This document shows positions 1 through 9,128 of a stretch of 64,000 nt of DNA, in pieces. Every line of letters starts with the position of its first letter. Positions within the stretch are counted from its first letter, which is position 1. The stretch comes from DASZHJ01 sp035517495 (lineage in GTDB: Bacteria; Pseudomonadota; Alphaproteobacteria; ATCC43930; CGMCC-115725). The stretch covers positions 1 to 64,000 of the forward strand of contig DATIYT010000064.1 of NCBI GenBank assembly GCA_035517495.1, in the 5' to 3' direction. Both the position numbers and the translations under genes were made by a program. The notes under the pieces are model-generated. The model worked only from the letters and a program-made list of their open reading frames with translations. It was not told where the DNA came from and did no database searches.

Positions 1-3
1 TAG

Positions 4-141
4 TGTTGCAAAAGTCGGCAAGGTCGGTCGGTCGCGCAATGTTTATTCTGGTACAGGACGATCCTTGAATCTTTCAGTCCAGATGATCCCCGCAAACGAA
101 TCAATCTTGCGCATTTCGGCAGTCAAAAGACTTTTGCAACA
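4..141. repeat. Short element bounded by a perfect 13-bp inverted repeat
   Basis: TGTTGCAAAAGTC at 4-16 is repeated as its exact reverse complement at 129-141. The 138-bp span has no complete gene of its own and is less GC-rich than most of the window. The arms resemble the ends of IS elements (IS6-family ends contain TGTTGCAAA), so this may be a MITE-like remnant. It could also be part of the left non-coding end of the adjacent IS110 element. The sequence alone does not decide between these. Confidence 0.5.
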
Positions 142-210
142 TGGGGTAATGGGACGGCTGCTCTCTCCGGAGCCGATAAGATCGGCTCGGAATGTCAAAG
201 GAGGGCAACC

Positions 211-1227
211 ATGGAACACTTCGCCGGCTTGGACATCTCGATGAAGGAGACGCATATCTGCGTGATGGACCGCGATGGCAAAGTCGTCCTCGAAGCGAAG
301 GCGGCCACGTCGACTGCGGCCATCGCGGCTGAGTTGGCGAGGGCGCCGGCGCTCCAACGGATCGTCTTTGAGACAGGGCGTATGGCGACGACGCTCTATC
401 ACGGCCTTGAGGCATTGAGCCTTCCTGTAGTGTGCATTGAGAGCCGGCACGCCTACCAAGCACTGAAGTCTCTCGCGACACACAAGACTGATCGCAACGA
501 TGCGCGGGGCCTGGCCCATCTAGCCCGCACGGGTTTCTACAAGCCCGTCCATGTGAAGTCGCTTCCCGCCCATGCGGTTCGAGCGCTGATCATCGCTCGC
601 AAGAAGCTCGTCGGTCAGCGCGTCACCCTTGAGAATCAGATCCGCGGTCTGGCGCTCGTCTTCGGCGTCCGGCTGCCACGCGGGCTTAGCCCTGCGTTCG
701 CGAGGCAGGTCAACAGCACCAGTGGCGAGCTGGCTGCTCTGTCCAGCGCGCTGCAAGGGCTGCTGGCAGCACGCGATGCCTTGCTCGCAGCAATCGCGGC
801 AATCAATCGCGATATAAAGCGGCTGGCACACTCGTTGGAAGCCTGCCGCCGATTAATGACCATACCCGGTGTCGGGCACCTCACAGCCCTCGCCTTCGTC
901 GCGGCGATCGATGGGCCGGATCGCTTCCGCAGCTCGCGTGATGTCGGCCCGTATCTGGGGTTGGTGCCCAGGCGCTGGAAATCCGGCGAGATCGACTATA
1001 CCGGCAGCATCTCCAAAGTCGGCGATCAACGGGTCCGCACGCTGCTCTACGAAGCCGCCAATGTCATGCTCACCCGCTATCGTGGCGACCTGGCGCTCAA
1101 AGATTGGGCGCTCCGCATCGGCAGGCGCTCAAGTATGCGCAAGGCGCGTGTCGCTCTCGCGCGGCGGCTTGCCATCATCATGCATGCTATGCTTCGGGAC
1201 GGCACTGAGTTCCAGGGCAACCGATGA
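211..1227 (+). CDS. IS110-family transposase
   Basis: This is a 338-residue DEDD-type transposase. The N-terminal RuvC-like domain shows the acidic residues in GLDIS (start), VFETG (about residue 53) and the KTDRNDARGLA block (about residues 93-103). The C-terminal Transposase_20 domain has the IPGVG helix-hairpin-helix (about residue 220) and the YLGLVPRRWKSG and GSISKVGD blocks. IS110 enzymes move their element by a recombinase-like reaction guided by a bridge RNA. The start follows a strong ribosome site (AAGGAGGG, 198-205). Length and all motifs are intact, so the copy may be active. Confidence 0.93.
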   Translation: MEHFAGLDISMKETHICVMDRDGKVVLEAKAATSTAAIAAELARAPALQRIVFETGRMATTLYHGLEALSLPVVCIESRHAYQALKSLATHKTDRNDARGLAHLARTGFYKPVHVKSLPAHAVRALIIARKKLVGQRVTLENQIRGLALVFGVRLPRGLSPAFARQVNSTSGELAALSSALQGLLAARDALLAAIAAINRDIKRLAHSLEACRRLMTIPGVGHLTALAFVAAIDGPDRFRSSRDVGPYLGLVPRRWKSGEIDYTGSISKVGDQRVRTLLYEAANVMLTRYRGDLALKDWALRIGRRSSMRKARVALARRLAIIMHAMLRDGTEFQGNR

Positions 1228-1531
1228 GAAAGGAAAGAGGCCGAGACAAGCTCCTGAGCGGAGTGCCGCCAGGGAGGGAATGGGCGATGGCGCCGATTCT
1301 GTCGCACGCGGTCGATCTAATCGGCCGACTGCGGTTTGCAACCAAGCCACCCCAGACCCTACTCACCCCATAGAGTGCCATCGAGCACGAAGAGAACGGT
1401 GTTCCCACGGCATCGCACAACCACTCAGAATCCGAGCAGCCATCCCTTGACTCATTAGAGAACACTATCGAAGGGTAAAGCGGACATCGCTCGGGTCAGC
1501 ATTTGTACGGGCGAATTTATGAGTACACGCC
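1228..1531. other. Non-coding stretch downstream of the IS110 transposase
   Basis: About 300 bp lie between the transposase stop and the stop of the racemase-like gene. I see no credible reading frame, tRNA or terminator here. It probably contains the right end of the IS element, and in some IS110-family subgroups the bridge RNA lies on this side. Frames overlapping it are short and arginine-rich, as expected of non-coding GC-rich DNA. Confidence 0.5.
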
Positions 1532-2233
1532 CTAGTTCGGATTTCCTTCGACTGCCCGGCGGAGTGCCGCGCGCGCGAGCAGACAAGTTGAATCGAGCGT
1601 CGGCAACGGCGAATTGGAATCGCCGATGATCAGGGGAAGCTCGGTGCAGCCGAGCACGACGGCCTCGCAGCCCTCGTTTTTCATTCGCGCGATCACGCGC
1701 TGGAGATAGGCGGTCGCCCCGGGCTTGAAGACCGCGCACACCAGCTCGTCCATGATGATGCGGTTGATCTCCGCCCGTTCGTCAACGCCGGGGCGCAAAA
1801 AAGCGACGCCCTTTGCCCGCAGCTTCTCCGGATAGACTTCGCTTTCAACCAGCCATCGGGTTCCGAGCAACCCCAGCCGCCGGTAGCTGCGCGCGACGGC
1901 CTCGCTCGCGGCGATCTCGGCGATGTGCAGCCACGGCAGCGGCAGCCGCATTTCGATATGGGGAAGCGCCTGGTGGATCGTGTTGTCGGGACAAATCAGG
2001 AAATCGGCACCGATGGCCGCGAGCTTTTGTGCCGAGGCGAGCATCAGCTCGCCCACACCGCGCCAGTCGTCGCGGTCCAGGCATTTCACGTACTCAGCGA
2101 GCGGCGGTGTGTGCATTGAAATTTCGGGATGTCCGTGTGCCCCCAGAAACTGAGCACCCTCCGCGCAGATCGTGCGATAGCAAAGCGCCGCCCCTTCCGA
2201 CGAGCAGGCGACGATGCCGATGTGGAGGGTCAT
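1532..2233 (-). CDS. Aspartate/glutamate racemase-family protein
   Basis: The 233-residue protein matches the Asp/Glu/hydantoin racemase fold, whose cofactor-independent enzymes use two cysteines to invert an alpha carbon. The first candidate cysteine is in ICPDNTIHQ (about residue 83) and the second in VLGCTELPLI (about residue 190). The chosen ATG opens the sequence MTLHIGIVACSSEG, which is where the family begins. An upstream extension of 14 residues is possible but lacks family similarity. The gene follows livF after about 175 bp on the same strand, so it may be the last gene of the transporter operon and act on an imported amino acid. The substrate cannot be read from the sequence. Confidence 0.82.
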   Translation of the reverse strand: MTLHIGIVACSSEGAALCYRTICAEGAQFLGAHGHPEISMHTPPLAEYVKCLDRDDWRGVGELMLASAQKLAAIGADFLICPDNTIHQALPHIEMRLPLPWLHIAEIAASEAVARSYRRLGLLGTRWLVESEVYPEKLRAKGVAFLRPGVDERAEINRIIMDELVCAVFKPGATAYLQRVIARMKNEGCEAVVLGCTELPLIIGDSNSPLPTLDSTCLLARAALRRAVEGNPN

Positions 2234-2309
2234 GAGAATCCAACCGTGCTTTTCGACTCGACGCATGCCGCCCAATCGCTGCGCAGACGGCGGCGCTATA
2301 GGACAAGGG

Positions 2310-2375
2310 TCACCACGAAGACACGTTGAGCACGAAGGATCCGCCCTCTTCGCGACCTTCGCGCCTTCGTGGTGA
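2310..2375. repeat. Hairpin-forming intergenic repeat between livF and the racemase gene
   Basis: TCACCACGAAG at 2310-2320 pairs perfectly with CTTCGTGGTGA at 2365-2375, and CACGAAG-type words recur between the arms. It could fold as a long hairpin in RNA read from livF. It may act as a processing or attenuation point before the racemase gene, or be a dispersed intergenic repeat. Confidence 0.5.
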
Positions 2376-2408
2376 GACTTTTGAATTGTCTCTTAAAAGG
2401 CTCTGGCC

Positions 2409-3164
2409 TTAAGCGACCTTCATCTCGCCGAGATAGGCCTGCTGCACCATCTCATTGTCACGAAGGCTCTTGGCCGAGCCCGAAAGCACGACCTCGCCGG
2501 TTTGCAGCACGTAGCCGTGACTTGCGATCGAGAGCGCCATGTTGGCGTTCTGCTCGACCATGAAGACGCTGGTGCCCTGGCGGTTGATCGCCTGGATCAA
2601 GTCGAAGACCTGCTCGACGTAGGCGGGGGAAAGGCCCATCGAAGGCTCGTCCATGCAGAGCAGCTTGGGCCGCGCCATCAACGCGCGCGCCATCGCCACC
2701 ATCTGCTGCTCGCCGCCGGAGAGCGTCCCGGCTTGCTGCGTCAGCCGCTCTTTGATGCGCGGGAAGAGCTGGAACACGCGGTCCTTGTCGGCCTCGATCT
2801 CGACCTTGTCGTCGCGGGTGAAGGCGCCCATCTCCAGATTCTCAAGCACGGTCATGCGCGGGAACAGCCGCCGCGCCTCCGGCACCGGTGCGATGCCTCG
2901 CTTCACTCGCTCGGCGGTCGGCAGCGTGTTGATCACTTCGCCCTGGTATGTGACCGAGCCACGCGCCGGGCGCACGATCCCGAGGATGGTCTTCATGGTC
3001 GTCGACTTGCCCGAGGCGTTGCCGCCCAGCAGTGCAACGATCTCGCCTTCGCCGACCACGTAGTTCACGCCCTTGAGGACGTGCAGCTCGCCGTAATAGG
3101 TGTCGACGTCCTTGAACTCAAGAAGCGGCTGCCGCTGTTGCGGCTGTGCGTCCGAGGTAGGCAC
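2409..3164 (-). CDS. livF: Branched-chain amino acid-type ABC transporter ATP-binding protein LivF
   Basis: This is the second nucleotide-binding subunit of a HAAT-type importer and powers uptake together with the LivG domain encoded just upstream. Visible motifs are Walker A in the form GGNASGKST, the signature LSGGEQQMVAMARAL, and Walker B LLCMDEPSMGLSP. I place the start at GTG 3164 because a good ribosome site (AAGGAAG) lies 6 bases upstream; this gives 251 residues. An ATG at 3221 would add 19 basic residues of no family similarity. With the GTG start the gene overlaps the end of the livM-livG fusion by 47 bp, which suggests translational coupling. The Walker A GGNAS is unusual against the common GPNGAG form but keeps the essential GK-S/T. 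Confidence 0.92.
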   Translation of the reverse strand: MPTSDAQPQQRQPLLEFKDVDTYYGELHVLKGVNYVVGEGEIVALLGGNASGKSTTMKTILGIVRPARGSVTYQGEVINTLPTAERVKRGIAPVPEARRLFPRMTVLENLEMGAFTRDDKVEIEADKDRVFQLFPRIKERLTQQAGTLSGGEQQMVAMARALMARPKLLCMDEPSMGLSPAYVEQVFDLIQAINRQGTSVFMVEQNANMALSIASHGYVLQTGEVVLSGSAKSLRDNEMVQQAYLGEMKVA

Positions 3165-5145
3165 TGAGAACTTCCTTGTTGCGTTGAATCTCCGCCGGGG
3201 TTCCCTCGGCGATCTTTTCACCGTGATCGAGCACGATTACCCGATCGGCGATCTCGTTCACGACGTTGAGCTTGTGCTCGATCAGCAGGATGGTGACGCC
3301 GCGCTCGCGCAGGTCGCGGATCTGATCGGTCAACTCCAAGGTCTCGGTCGGGTTCATGCCGGCGGTAGGCTCATCCAGCAGCAACAGCACCGGCTCCGTC
3401 ACCAACGCGCGGGTGATCTCAAGCCGGCGGCGATTGGCGTAGGAAAGCGTACGCGCTAGGTGCTGCACGCGCGGCATCAGACGATTGCCAAAGATGCTGA
3501 TGACCCCAAGTACGTGCTGGCGCGCGGCTTCCTCTTCGCGTTTGACCCAGGGTGGGCGGAACACCGCGCCAAGCGCGCCGGTGGTGGTTCGGGAATGCAC
3601 GCCCACCAGCGCATTCTCCATGACGCTCATGTTGGCGAAGAGGCGCAGGTTCTGGAACGTGCGGGCGACACCGCGCTCGACGATGGCATCCGGCTTGAGC
3701 CCGGTGATGTCCTCGCCCGCGAGCAAGACCTTGCCCGCATCCGGCTGCGTGAGCCCGGTCACCAGGTTGAAGAACGTGGTCTTACCGGACCCGTTGGGCC
3801 CGATCACCGCGATGATGCTGCCCGGCATCACCGTGAGGTCGAGGCCGCGGACCGCCTGAATGCCGCCGAAGGCCTTGCGCAGGCCGCTGATCTGCAGAAG
3901 CGGCTTGCCGGGATCGATCGCCTTGCGGTGGAGCGGCTTCATCTCGCCCTTGATGCCGCCGCGCGACGGCACCGCGGTCTGCTGGGCGAGCGTAAGCGCG
4001 TGCACGTCGCGCCGCGCGGGGATCAGGCCCTGGCGGCGATAGAGCATCATCAACACCAGGATGATGCCGAAGATCAGCTCGATCGACTGCACGAGATCGA
4101 CCCGCTCGAGGAGACCGATGCCGGTCACGCGGCCGAGCCAATGCACGCCTTGGGTCAAATCCTGCAGGAACCAGGATTGCAGAAGCTGCAGAAATACCGC
4201 ACCGACCACCACGCCGGCGACACTGCCCATGCCGCCCAGCACGATCATGACCAGCAGCATCACCGAGACCGGGAACATGAACATCTCCGGCGTCGCGGTC
4301 TGCAACTTTGCCACGTAGAACGTGCCGGTCGATCCCGCGAAGCCCGCGCCGATCGCGAACGCGAGCAGCTTGAGGCGCGTGCGGTTGACGCCCATGGCCT
4401 CGGCCGCGATCTCATCCTCGCGGATCGCCATCCAGGCACGGCCGACGCGCGAATCCTTCAGACGCATGCTGACGAAGATCAGCACCACGATCATCGCGAG
4501 GCCCACATAATAGAAGGGCGTCGACTGCACCCCGAAGCTGTAGCCGAAGAAGCTCGGGGTGGTAACGCCGTTCAGTCCCTGGGCGCCATTGGTAAGGTAA
4601 GGCGTGTTGCGCGCGACGATCGGCACGATCTCACCGAATCCCAAGGTCACGATCGCGAGATAATCGCCTTTAAGGCGTAAGGTCGGCGCGCCGAACAGCA
4701 CGCCGAAGAAGGCCGCAACCAACGCCGAGATCGGCAGCATCAGCCAGAAGGATACGGCGAAGTGCACGTGGTCGACGCCGCTCGATGAATGAAGCTGCTG
4801 CACCAGGCCGAGCCACCGGAACGGCTCCCAGAAGCTGCTCCATTCCGGCTGCACTTGGTAGGACGAGAAGATGCCGTAAGTGTAGGCGCCGATCGCGAAG
4901 AACGCCGCATAACCCAAGTCGAGCAGCCCCGCGAAGCCCACGACGATGTTGAGCCCGAGTGCCAGGATAGCAAAGGCGGTTGCGTTGGCGGCCGCGTCGA
5001 TGTCGCCCTCGTTGCCGTCGATCAAGGGAAAGGCGAGCGCGAGAATAAACAGCACGAGGCCGACCTTGAGCTGCCATTCTTCACTCAGCATCCGGTCCCA
5101 GATGCCGGTGATGCCGTTGCGGCGCGTCTCAGCAGGTGCGCTCAT
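3118..5145 (-). CDS. livM: Fused LivM permease and LivG ATP-binding protein
   Basis: One 675-residue frame joins two transporter subunits that are usually separate genes. Residues ~1-390 are a LivM-type permease with many hydrophobic helices and the family's EAMGVNRTRLKLLAFAIGA loop. Residues ~405-665 are a LivG-type ATPase with Walker A GPNGSGKTT, the LivG-style signature LSYANRRRLEITRAL and Walker B LLLLDEPTAGMNP. A short linker around residues 385-405 joins them. The product should sit in the inner membrane with its ATPase domain in the cytoplasm and pair with LivH and LivF. LivM-LivG fusions are known in some alphaproteobacteria. The ATG lies 10 bp after livH. Confidence 0.93.
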   Translation of the reverse strand: MSAPAETRRNGITGIWDRMLSEEWQLKVGLVLFILALAFPLIDGNEGDIDAAANATAFAILALGLNIVVGFAGLLDLGYAAFFAIGAYTYGIFSSYQVQPEWSSFWEPFRWLGLVQQLHSSSGVDHVHFAVSFWLMLPISALVAAFFGVLFGAPTLRLKGDYLAIVTLGFGEIVPIVARNTPYLTNGAQGLNGVTTPSFFGYSFGVQSTPFYYVGLAMIVVLIFVSMRLKDSRVGRAWMAIREDEIAAEAMGVNRTRLKLLAFAIGAGFAGSTGTFYVAKLQTATPEMFMFPVSVMLLVMIVLGGMGSVAGVVVGAVFLQLLQSWFLQDLTQGVHWLGRVTGIGLLERVDLVQSIELIFGIILVLMMLYRRQGLIPARRDVHALTLAQQTAVPSRGGIKGEMKPLHRKAIDPGKPLLQISGLRKAFGGIQAVRGLDLTVMPGSIIAVIGPNGSGKTTFFNLVTGLTQPDAGKVLLAGEDITGLKPDAIVERGVARTFQNLRLFANMSVMENALVGVHSRTTTGALGAVFRPPWVKREEEAARQHVLGVISIFGNRLMPRVQHLARTLSYANRRRLEITRALVTEPVLLLLDEPTAGMNPTETLELTDQIRDLRERGVTILLIEHKLNVVNEIADRVIVLDHGEKIAEGTPAEIQRNKEVLSAYLGRTAATAAAAS

Positions 5146-5155
5146 GCGAATCCAA

Positions 5156-6085
<930 letters not shown>

Positions 6086-6130
6086 GATCTCAGGACTCCC
6101 GGCTGTCCGTTGTCACCACCGCCTATCCGT

Positions 6131-7381
6131 TTAGGATTGCGGTGCCACGCCCAGGTACTTCTGCTGATGGATGATGTCGTCATCCTTGAACTTGGGGTCA
6201 TGCACGTACTGGAACACGCTGACGGTGCGATCCTTGATGTCGCCGTTATCGTCGAACGACACCTGGCCCTGCAGGGTCTTCACGTTGGAAGTCTGCATGG
6301 CATCGCGCACGTTGGAGCGGTTGATCGGCTTGCCGCTCTTGGCAACGCGGTCGATCGCGTCGAGCACGACCAGCGTACCGTCATAGGCGGTGATGGAATA
6401 GTCATCCGGCACCTGGTTGTACTTGGCCTGGAACCGCTTGACCCAATCCTGCACGCCCGGATCCTCGACCACGTGCGGCGAGGCATTGGTGGAATACCAG
6501 CCCTCGACCGCCGGGAATCCGGCGCCGGTCAGGAAGCTGCCGCCCTGGACGCCATCGCCGCCGGCTTTGATCATCTTGGGAATGACGTCGTAGGCCTGCT
6601 TCGCCAGCTTGACGCCAGCCTGTGCGACGCCGCCGTAGTAGAGGGCGTCGGGATTAAGCCCCTTGATCTTGGTCAGGATGGTCGTGTAGTCGGCTTCCTT
6701 GGGGTTGAGCTGGTCGCGGCCCAACACCTTGATGCCGTTCTTTGCCGCCTGCTTCTGGAAGCTGTCGGCGATGCCGACGCCATAAGCGCCGGAATCATCG
6801 AGTATATAGACCGACTTGATTTTCAGGTTTTGGGCCATGTAGTTGGCCATGTTCGGACCCTGGAAGGCGTCCGTGGTGACGGTGCGGAAATAGATCGCCC
6901 GTCCCTTCGGCTTGAATTGCGCCGCCATGTCCGGATTGGTGATGTCGGGATTGGTCGAGCTTGGCGTAATCGTCGCCAAGTCCGCTTCGGAAAGGATCGG
7001 CGTCATCGCCTTGCCTTCACCGCTCATCATCGGGCCGACATTGGCGACCACTCCCGGATCCGACACCAGTTTCTTGGTGTTGGTGGCGGCCTGTGCCGGG
7101 TCATACTGGCCCGCCGTGGCGGTGCCGCTGTCGTAGACGACCACTTCGATCTTGTGGCCGTCGACGCCGCCCTTCGCATTGGCGTCGTCGATCGCCAGCA
7201 TCGCGCCGTGCTCGATGAGGAGCGCATCTTCGGCATCGGCCCCGGTGAGCGGCAGTGTAATGCCGATCTTGACGGGCGCCTTTTGCGCCTGGGCGGGCGT
7301 CACGCCGAAGCCCAGCAGCGTAGCAAGTGCAACAGCGGCTACGCTTGTTAGCGCGCCGCGGACGTAGTTCCCTCTCTTCAT
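6131..7381 (-). CDS. livK: Branched-chain amino acid-type ABC transporter binding protein (second copy)
   Basis: This is a 416-residue periplasmic binding protein of the Leu/Ile/Val (Peripla_BP_6) type. It has a signal peptide with basic start (MKRGNYVRG), a hydrophobic core and cleavage near PAQA-Q. The mature part opens with KIGITLPLTGADAEDAL. It is very close to the upstream livK1 product through the whole length, for example the shared VLGRDQLNPKEADYTTIL block, so the two arose by tandem duplication. The ATG at 7381 is preferred over a GTG six codons earlier because the GGGAGGT ribosome site lies between them. Substrate is unknown; the family covers amino acids, amides and aromatic acids. 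Confidence 0.93.
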   Translation of the reverse strand: MKRGNYVRGALTSVAAVALATLLGFGVTPAQAQKAPVKIGITLPLTGADAEDALLIEHGAMLAIDDANAKGGVDGHKIEVVVYDSGTATAGQYDPAQAATNTKKLVSDPGVVANVGPMMSGEGKAMTPILSEADLATITPSSTNPDITNPDMAAQFKPKGRAIYFRTVTTDAFQGPNMANYMAQNLKIKSVYILDDSGAYGVGIADSFQKQAAKNGIKVLGRDQLNPKEADYTTILTKIKGLNPDALYYGGVAQAGVKLAKQAYDVIPKMIKAGGDGVQGGSFLTGAGFPAVEGWYSTNASPHVVEDPGVQDWVKRFQAKYNQVPDDYSITAYDGTLVVLDAIDRVAKSGKPINRSNVRDAMQTSNVKTLQGQVSFDDNGDIKDRTVSVFQYVHDPKFKDDDIIHQQKYLGVAPQS

Positions 7382-7447
7382 GATGTCTTTACCTCCCACC
7401 GTATGGTGCTACCTCACGGTCCACGGAACGCGGCCGCGATCTCTCAT

Positions 7448-7462
7448 TGCAAAAACTCTACC
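7448..7462 (-). promoter_or_regulatory. Conserved upstream element of livK2
   Basis: The 15-base word GCAAAAACTCTACCA (TGGTAGAGTTTTTGC on the coding strand) lies about 65 bp before the livK2 ATG and is repeated exactly upstream of livK1. Flanking words (GGTCCACGG and ACGCGGCCGC) are shared too. It is either a duplicated leader fragment or a shared regulatory site; the sequence cannot distinguish them. Confidence 0.4.
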
Positions 7463-7643
7463 ATTGCCGCCCACCCCCTGGGAAGGTGGGAAGATTCCCC
7501 AAAGGCCCCATTAAGACGCCGTAAGACGCCTCCTGCGTTTACAGATTCCCGGTTGGTTCCGCGTTTGACCGCGGCGCGCTGAGGACACTCATGCGTGCTC
7601 TCGCCGAGATTCCAAAGCGCGACCGCGGAGGCCATCTCCACTG

Positions 7644-8897
7644 TTACGATTGTGGCGCGACTCCGATGTACTTGTACTGATGGATGAGGTCGTCGTCCGG
7701 GTACTTTTGGTCGCGCGTCACCTGGAAGACGCTGACGGTGCGGTCCTTAATGTCGCCGTTATCGTCGAACGCCACCTGGCCCTGCAGGGTCTTCACGTTG
7801 GAAGTCTGCATGGCATCGCGCACGCTGGAGCGCGTGACCGGCTTGCCGCTTTTGATGACGCGCTCGATCGCATCCAGCACTACGAGCGCCGCATCATAGG
7901 CGGTGATCGAGTAGTCGTCCGGCACCGCGTTGTACTTGGCTTGGAAGCGTTTCACCCAGTCCGCCGCCACGGGTTCCTGGGTCGTGTGCGGTGAAGCATT
8001 GGTGGCATACCAACCTTCGGCGGCCGGGAAACCTACGCCCTTCAGGAACGTACCGCCATAGACGCCATCGCCGCCGGCTTTGATGATCTTCGGAATGACA
8101 TCGTAAGCTTGCTTTGCCAGCTTGACGCCGGCTTGGCCGACGCCGCCGTAGTAGATGGCATCGGGATTGAGGCCTTTGATCTTGGTCAGGATGGTCGTGT
8201 AGTCGGCTTCTTTGGGGTTGAGCTGGTCGCGTCCCAACACCTTGATGCCGTTCTTTGCCGCTTGCTTCTGGAAGCTATCGGCGATACCGACGCCGTAGGC
8301 ACCGGAATCATCCAGCACATAGACCGACTTGATCTTCAGCACTTGGGCCATGTAATTGGCCATGTTCGGTCCCTGGTATGCGTCCGTGGTGACGGTGCGG
8401 AAATAGACGGCCCTGCCTTTGGGCCGGAACTGCCCGGCCATATCGGGGTTCGTGATATCGGGATTGGTCGAAGAGGGCGTGATGGTCGCGAGATCCGCCT
8501 CCGAGAGGATCGGCGACATCGCCTTGCCTTCGCCGCTCATGGCGGGACCGAGATTGGCGACGACGCCCGGGTCAGCCGCCAGTTTCTTGGTATTGGTGGC
8601 AGCCTGAGCCGGATCGTACTGGCCCGCGGTGGCCGTACCGCTATCGTAGACGATCACCTCGATCTTGTGCCCATCGAGGCCGCCCTTGGCGTTGGCATCG
8701 TCGATTGCCATCATCATTCCATCCTTCATCAGGATCGAATCTTCGGCGTCGGCTCCCGTGAGAGGGAGCGTAATCCCGACCTTGATGGTCGCCTTTTGCG
8801 CGTGAGCGGCCGGTGTGCCGCCAAATGTCGCCAGACTCGCAAGCGCGATCGCGGCCACGCCCGTAAGCGCACCGCGTACCCAATTCGCAGTCCTCAT
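7644..8897 (-). CDS. livK: Branched-chain amino acid-type ABC transporter binding protein (first copy)
   Basis: This 417-residue periplasmic binding protein is the first gene of the transporter operon. It has a signal peptide ending near AHA-Q and a mature start KVGITLPLTGADAEDSI. It shares most of its sequence with the next gene, including the ISPSSTNPDITNPDMA region with minor changes. About 50 bp upstream of both genes are also alike, so the duplication took in the leader region. Differences concentrate in short surface segments, for example around ASPHTTQEPVAADW, so the two copies may have different ligands. A ribosome site GGGAGGC precedes the ATG. Confidence 0.93.
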   Translation of the reverse strand: MRTANWVRGALTGVAAIALASLATFGGTPAAHAQKATIKVGITLPLTGADAEDSILMKDGMMMAIDDANAKGGLDGHKIEVIVYDSGTATAGQYDPAQAATNTKKLAADPGVVANLGPAMSGEGKAMSPILSEADLATITPSSTNPDITNPDMAGQFRPKGRAVYFRTVTTDAYQGPNMANYMAQVLKIKSVYVLDDSGAYGVGIADSFQKQAAKNGIKVLGRDQLNPKEADYTTILTKIKGLNPDAIYYGGVGQAGVKLAKQAYDVIPKIIKAGGDGVYGGTFLKGVGFPAAEGWYATNASPHTTQEPVAADWVKRFQAKYNAVPDDYSITAYDAALVVLDAIERVIKSGKPVTRSSVRDAMQTSNVKTLQGQVAFDDNGDIKDRTVSVFQVTRDQKYPDDDLIHQYKYIGVAPQS

Positions 8898-8956
8898 GTC
8901 TTGCCTCCCGCTCTTGGCTTCCCGCGGTCCACGGGACGCGGCCGCAGTTTTTGCTT

Positions 8957-8971
8957 TGCAAAAACTCTACC
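8957..8971 (-). promoter_or_regulatory. Conserved upstream element of livK1, with adjoining palindrome
   Basis: This is the counterpart of the word upstream of livK2 and lies about 60 bp before the livK1 ATG. Here it extends into a perfect palindrome, GTTTTTGC-AAA-GCAAAAAC on the coding strand, which is lost in the second copy. The palindrome could be an operator controlling the operon. No promoter hexamers were assigned with confidence. Confidence 0.4.
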
Positions 8972-9128
8972 AGCGACCGGTGCGCCTGCAAAGGAGGCGC
9001 AAGAAATTTCGAAAGAGGCACCGGAACACGATTCTATGGAATTTGCTTCACATAAGGGTTTACCAAACCAGAATGTGGAAACGATGAAATAACGCGCATG
9101 TTGCCGGGAGAATCGCCAGCGATGCACC

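Larger units (their letters stand above)
142..1531 (+). mobile_element. IS110-family insertion sequence, boundaries not defined
   Basis: A complete IS110-type transposase gene sits between non-coding flanks of about 70-210 bp upstream and about 300 bp downstream. Members of this family lack conventional terminal inverted repeats. They carry a structured non-coding end that is transcribed as a bridge RNA guiding target choice. No terminal inverted repeats or target duplication were found around this copy, which fits the family. The outer limits given are the limits of neighbouring features, not mapped ends. Confidence 0.45.
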
